A stretch of DNA of 6,399 bases, taken from the NCBI GenBank assembly GCA_001799975.1, contig MGUQ01000129.1, positions 1,708-8,106 on the forward strand, written 5' to 3'. Under the pieces are notes generated by a model. The model was given only the letters and a program-made list of their open reading frames with translations. It had not been told where the DNA came from and ran no database searches. This stretch comes from Elusimicrobia bacterium RIFCSPLOWO2_01_FULL_54_10 (GTDB lineage Bacteria; Elusimicrobiota; Elusimicrobia; 2-02-FULL-39-32). This document shows, one piece after another, positions 5,648 through 6,399 of this stretch (the first letter of the stretch is position 1; each line of letters opens with the position of its first letter). The position numbers and the translations under genes were made by a program.

Positions 5648-6264
5648 GGTTTTTTAAAATACTCCGATAATTTTTCCCGCAGATGGAGACGGGCCCTGTG
5701 CAGGCGGGTCTTGACCGATGCCAGTGAAACGCCCAGCACTTTGCGGATCTCTTCATTAGGAAGGCCCTGAATGTCACTCAAAAGAAGCACGGTTTTGTAT
5801 TTTTCAGGAAGCTGCTGGATGGCCGCGTTCAGGCGGTCCTTGACCTCTTTGTTTTCCAGGCTGGCCAAAGGGTTGTCCGACCAGTCTCCGGCAAAATCTC
5901 GCTTGATCTCTTCGCCATTGGAGAGCACCGGCACATCCAGCGAAACCGTGGAGACTTTCTTTTTCCGCTTCTTCATCAGGAGCGTGTTGACGGCGATGCG
6001 GTATAGCCAGGTGGAAAAGCTGGAATTTTCCTTGAATGAGCGGATGTTGCGCCACGCGGAAATAAAGGCTTCCTGAAACAAATCTGCAGCGTCCGCCGCG
6101 TTCCCGCTCATGGAAAGAAGTAAGCTGTAAATTTTGGCCTCATGCTTTTTGATGAGCTCTTCAAAGGCCTTAGGGTCTCCTTCCCTGGATTTTCGGAGAA
6201 GTTCGGGTTCCAATGGATCCCTTATTTGGATGCGTTCCGCGACGGTTGGATTCACGAGCTTCAT
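5644..6264 (-). CDS. ECF-type RNA polymerase sigma factor
   Basis: This is a 206-aa sigma-70 family protein with only regions 2 and 4, as in the extracytoplasmic-function group. Region 2 is at about 33-103: FEELIKKHEAKIYSLL, then DAADLFQEAFISAWRNI, then FSTWLYRIAVNTLLMKKRKKK, the core-binding and -10-recognition helices. A linker (104-140) follows. Region 4 is at about 143-197: LPEKYKTVLLLSDIQGLPNEE, then GVSLASVKTRLHRARLHLREKL, the -35-binding helix-turn-helix. The start is uncertain: ATG 6264 is chosen because it avoids overlap with divergent mnmE. ATG 6291 would add nine residues and overlap mnmE, and GTG 6255 is also possible. None has a Shine-Dalgarno sequence. The downstream Cys-rich 97-aa gene overlaps by ATGA and may encode its regulator. 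No typical ECF auto-regulatory promoter (GGAAC-type) is evident before the gene. Confidence 0.93.
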   Translation of the reverse strand: MKLVNPTVAERIQIRDPLEPELLRKSREGDPKAFEELIKKHEAKIYSLLLSMSGNAADAADLFQEAFISAWRNIRSFKENSSFSTWLYRIAVNTLLMKKRKKKVSTVSLDVPVLSNGEEIKRDFAGDWSDNPLASLENKEVKDRLNAAIQQLPEKYKTVLLLSDIQGLPNEEIRKVLGVSLASVKTRLHRARLHLREKLSEYFKKP

Positions 6265-6272
6265 AGTATAAT
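6265..6272. promoter_or_regulatory. Overlapping divergent -10 elements between mnmE and the sigma gene
   Basis: TATAAT on the plus strand (6267-6272) is followed by six bases (ATTCCG) and the mnmE ATG at 6279, the same geometry as at the FIST and membrane-protein genes. TTGGAT (6246-6251) is a weak -35 at 15 bp. On the minus strand, TATACT (6270-6265) shares the TATA core and abuts the sigma ATG at 6264. A minus transcript from it would begin inside the predicted sigma reading frame, which would favour a start nearer GTG 6255 or a different promoter. Confidence 0.5.
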
Positions 6273-6278
6273 ATTCCG

Positions 6279-6399
6279 ATGCGCCCGTCATTTTCCGCCG
6301 AAGACACCATCGTCGCGCTTGCCACGCCGGAGGGCCGCGGGGCTATCGGAGTGGTGCGTTTGTCCGGTCCAGATTCAATAACCTTGTCTTCTTCATTCA
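6279..6399 (+). CDS. mnmE: tRNA modification GTPase MnmE, N-terminus (runs off the right edge)
   Basis: Forty residues are visible before the window ends. [22 protein letters not shown] (residues 9-30, given here only to mark the match) is the hallmark start of MnmE/TrmE, the N-terminal domain that binds a formyl/methylene-tetrahydrofolate cofactor and mediates dimerisation. The GTPase domain and the C-terminal cysteine lie off-window. MnmE acts with MnmG in the cytosol to place the 5-carboxymethylaminomethyl-type group on wobble uridine 34 of certain tRNAs. The ATG at 6279 lies six bases after TATAAT with no Shine-Dalgarno sequence, so a leaderless mRNA is likely. In many bacteria mnmE sits near the origin of replication, relevant to the DnaA boxes about 0.9 kb to the left. 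Confidence 0.95.
   Translation, partial: MRPSFSAEDTIVALATPEGRGAIGVVRLSGPDSITLSSSF

Noticed and set aside
5375..5770. Plus-strand open frame of 131 codons across the Cys-rich and sigma genes
   Set aside because: It is antisense to a clear sigma factor region 4 and to the coupled 97-aa gene, and its translation has no recognisable domain.
1..6399. CRISPR arrays, tRNA/rRNA genes, insertion sequences or phage genes
   Set aside because: No spaced repeats, structural RNA signatures, transposase motifs or terminal inverted repeats were seen on either strand.

Overview
The window is about 6.4 kb of tightly packed bacterial chromosome, with moderate-to-high GC by eye and almost no non-coding DNA. 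It carries nine protein genes, two of them cut by the window edges, plus one notable non-coding island. The lineage cannot be fixed from this sequence. Secreted M16 peptidase subunits with Sec-type signal peptides would suit a Gram-negative bacterium, perhaps from an uncultured phylum, but that is a guess. Nothing indicates phage, plasmid or insertion-sequence origin.

Left part (1-1464, minus strand): a polytopic membrane protein of unknown function (1464-523) is followed by a FIST-domain sensory protein (523 to beyond the left edge). Stop and start overlap as TGATG. Divergent from them, 23 bp away, a plus-strand operon (1488-4821) encodes a secreted M16 zinc peptidase, its non-catalytic M16 partner (ATGA overlap) and an EVE-domain protein. 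The two M16 subunits are complementary: one has the HxxEH zinc site, the other lacks it but has a C-terminal Arg/Tyr pair. They probably form one active heterodimer in the cell envelope.

Right part (4818-6264, minus strand): an ECF sigma factor gene overlaps (ATGA) a gene for a 97-aa Cys-rich protein. A 173-bp gap and a stand-alone OmpR-type winged-helix regulator follow. The regulator's stop codon overlaps the EVE stop codon tail-to-tail. At the right edge, mnmE (tRNA modification GTPase) starts on the plus strand, divergent from the sigma gene.

Two things stand out. First, the 173-bp gap holds three perfect DnaA boxes (TTATCCACA) within 30 bp, two near-matches and an AT-rich stretch next to a G6 run. 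This is a good candidate replication origin or DnaA-controlled switch, and the nearby mnmE fits an origin-proximal location. Second, three genes (FIST, membrane protein, mnmE) have an exact GTATAAT with precisely six bases between TATAAT and the ATG, and the M16 operon has TACAAT-N7-ATG. These suggest leaderless mRNAs, with divergent genes sharing overlapping -10 elements in 14-23 bp gaps. By contrast, the winged-helix gene has a clear Shine-Dalgarno sequence. Also worth attention are the Cys-rich partner of the sigma factor, with two LCxxIEC repeats, and an internal duplication in the membrane protein.
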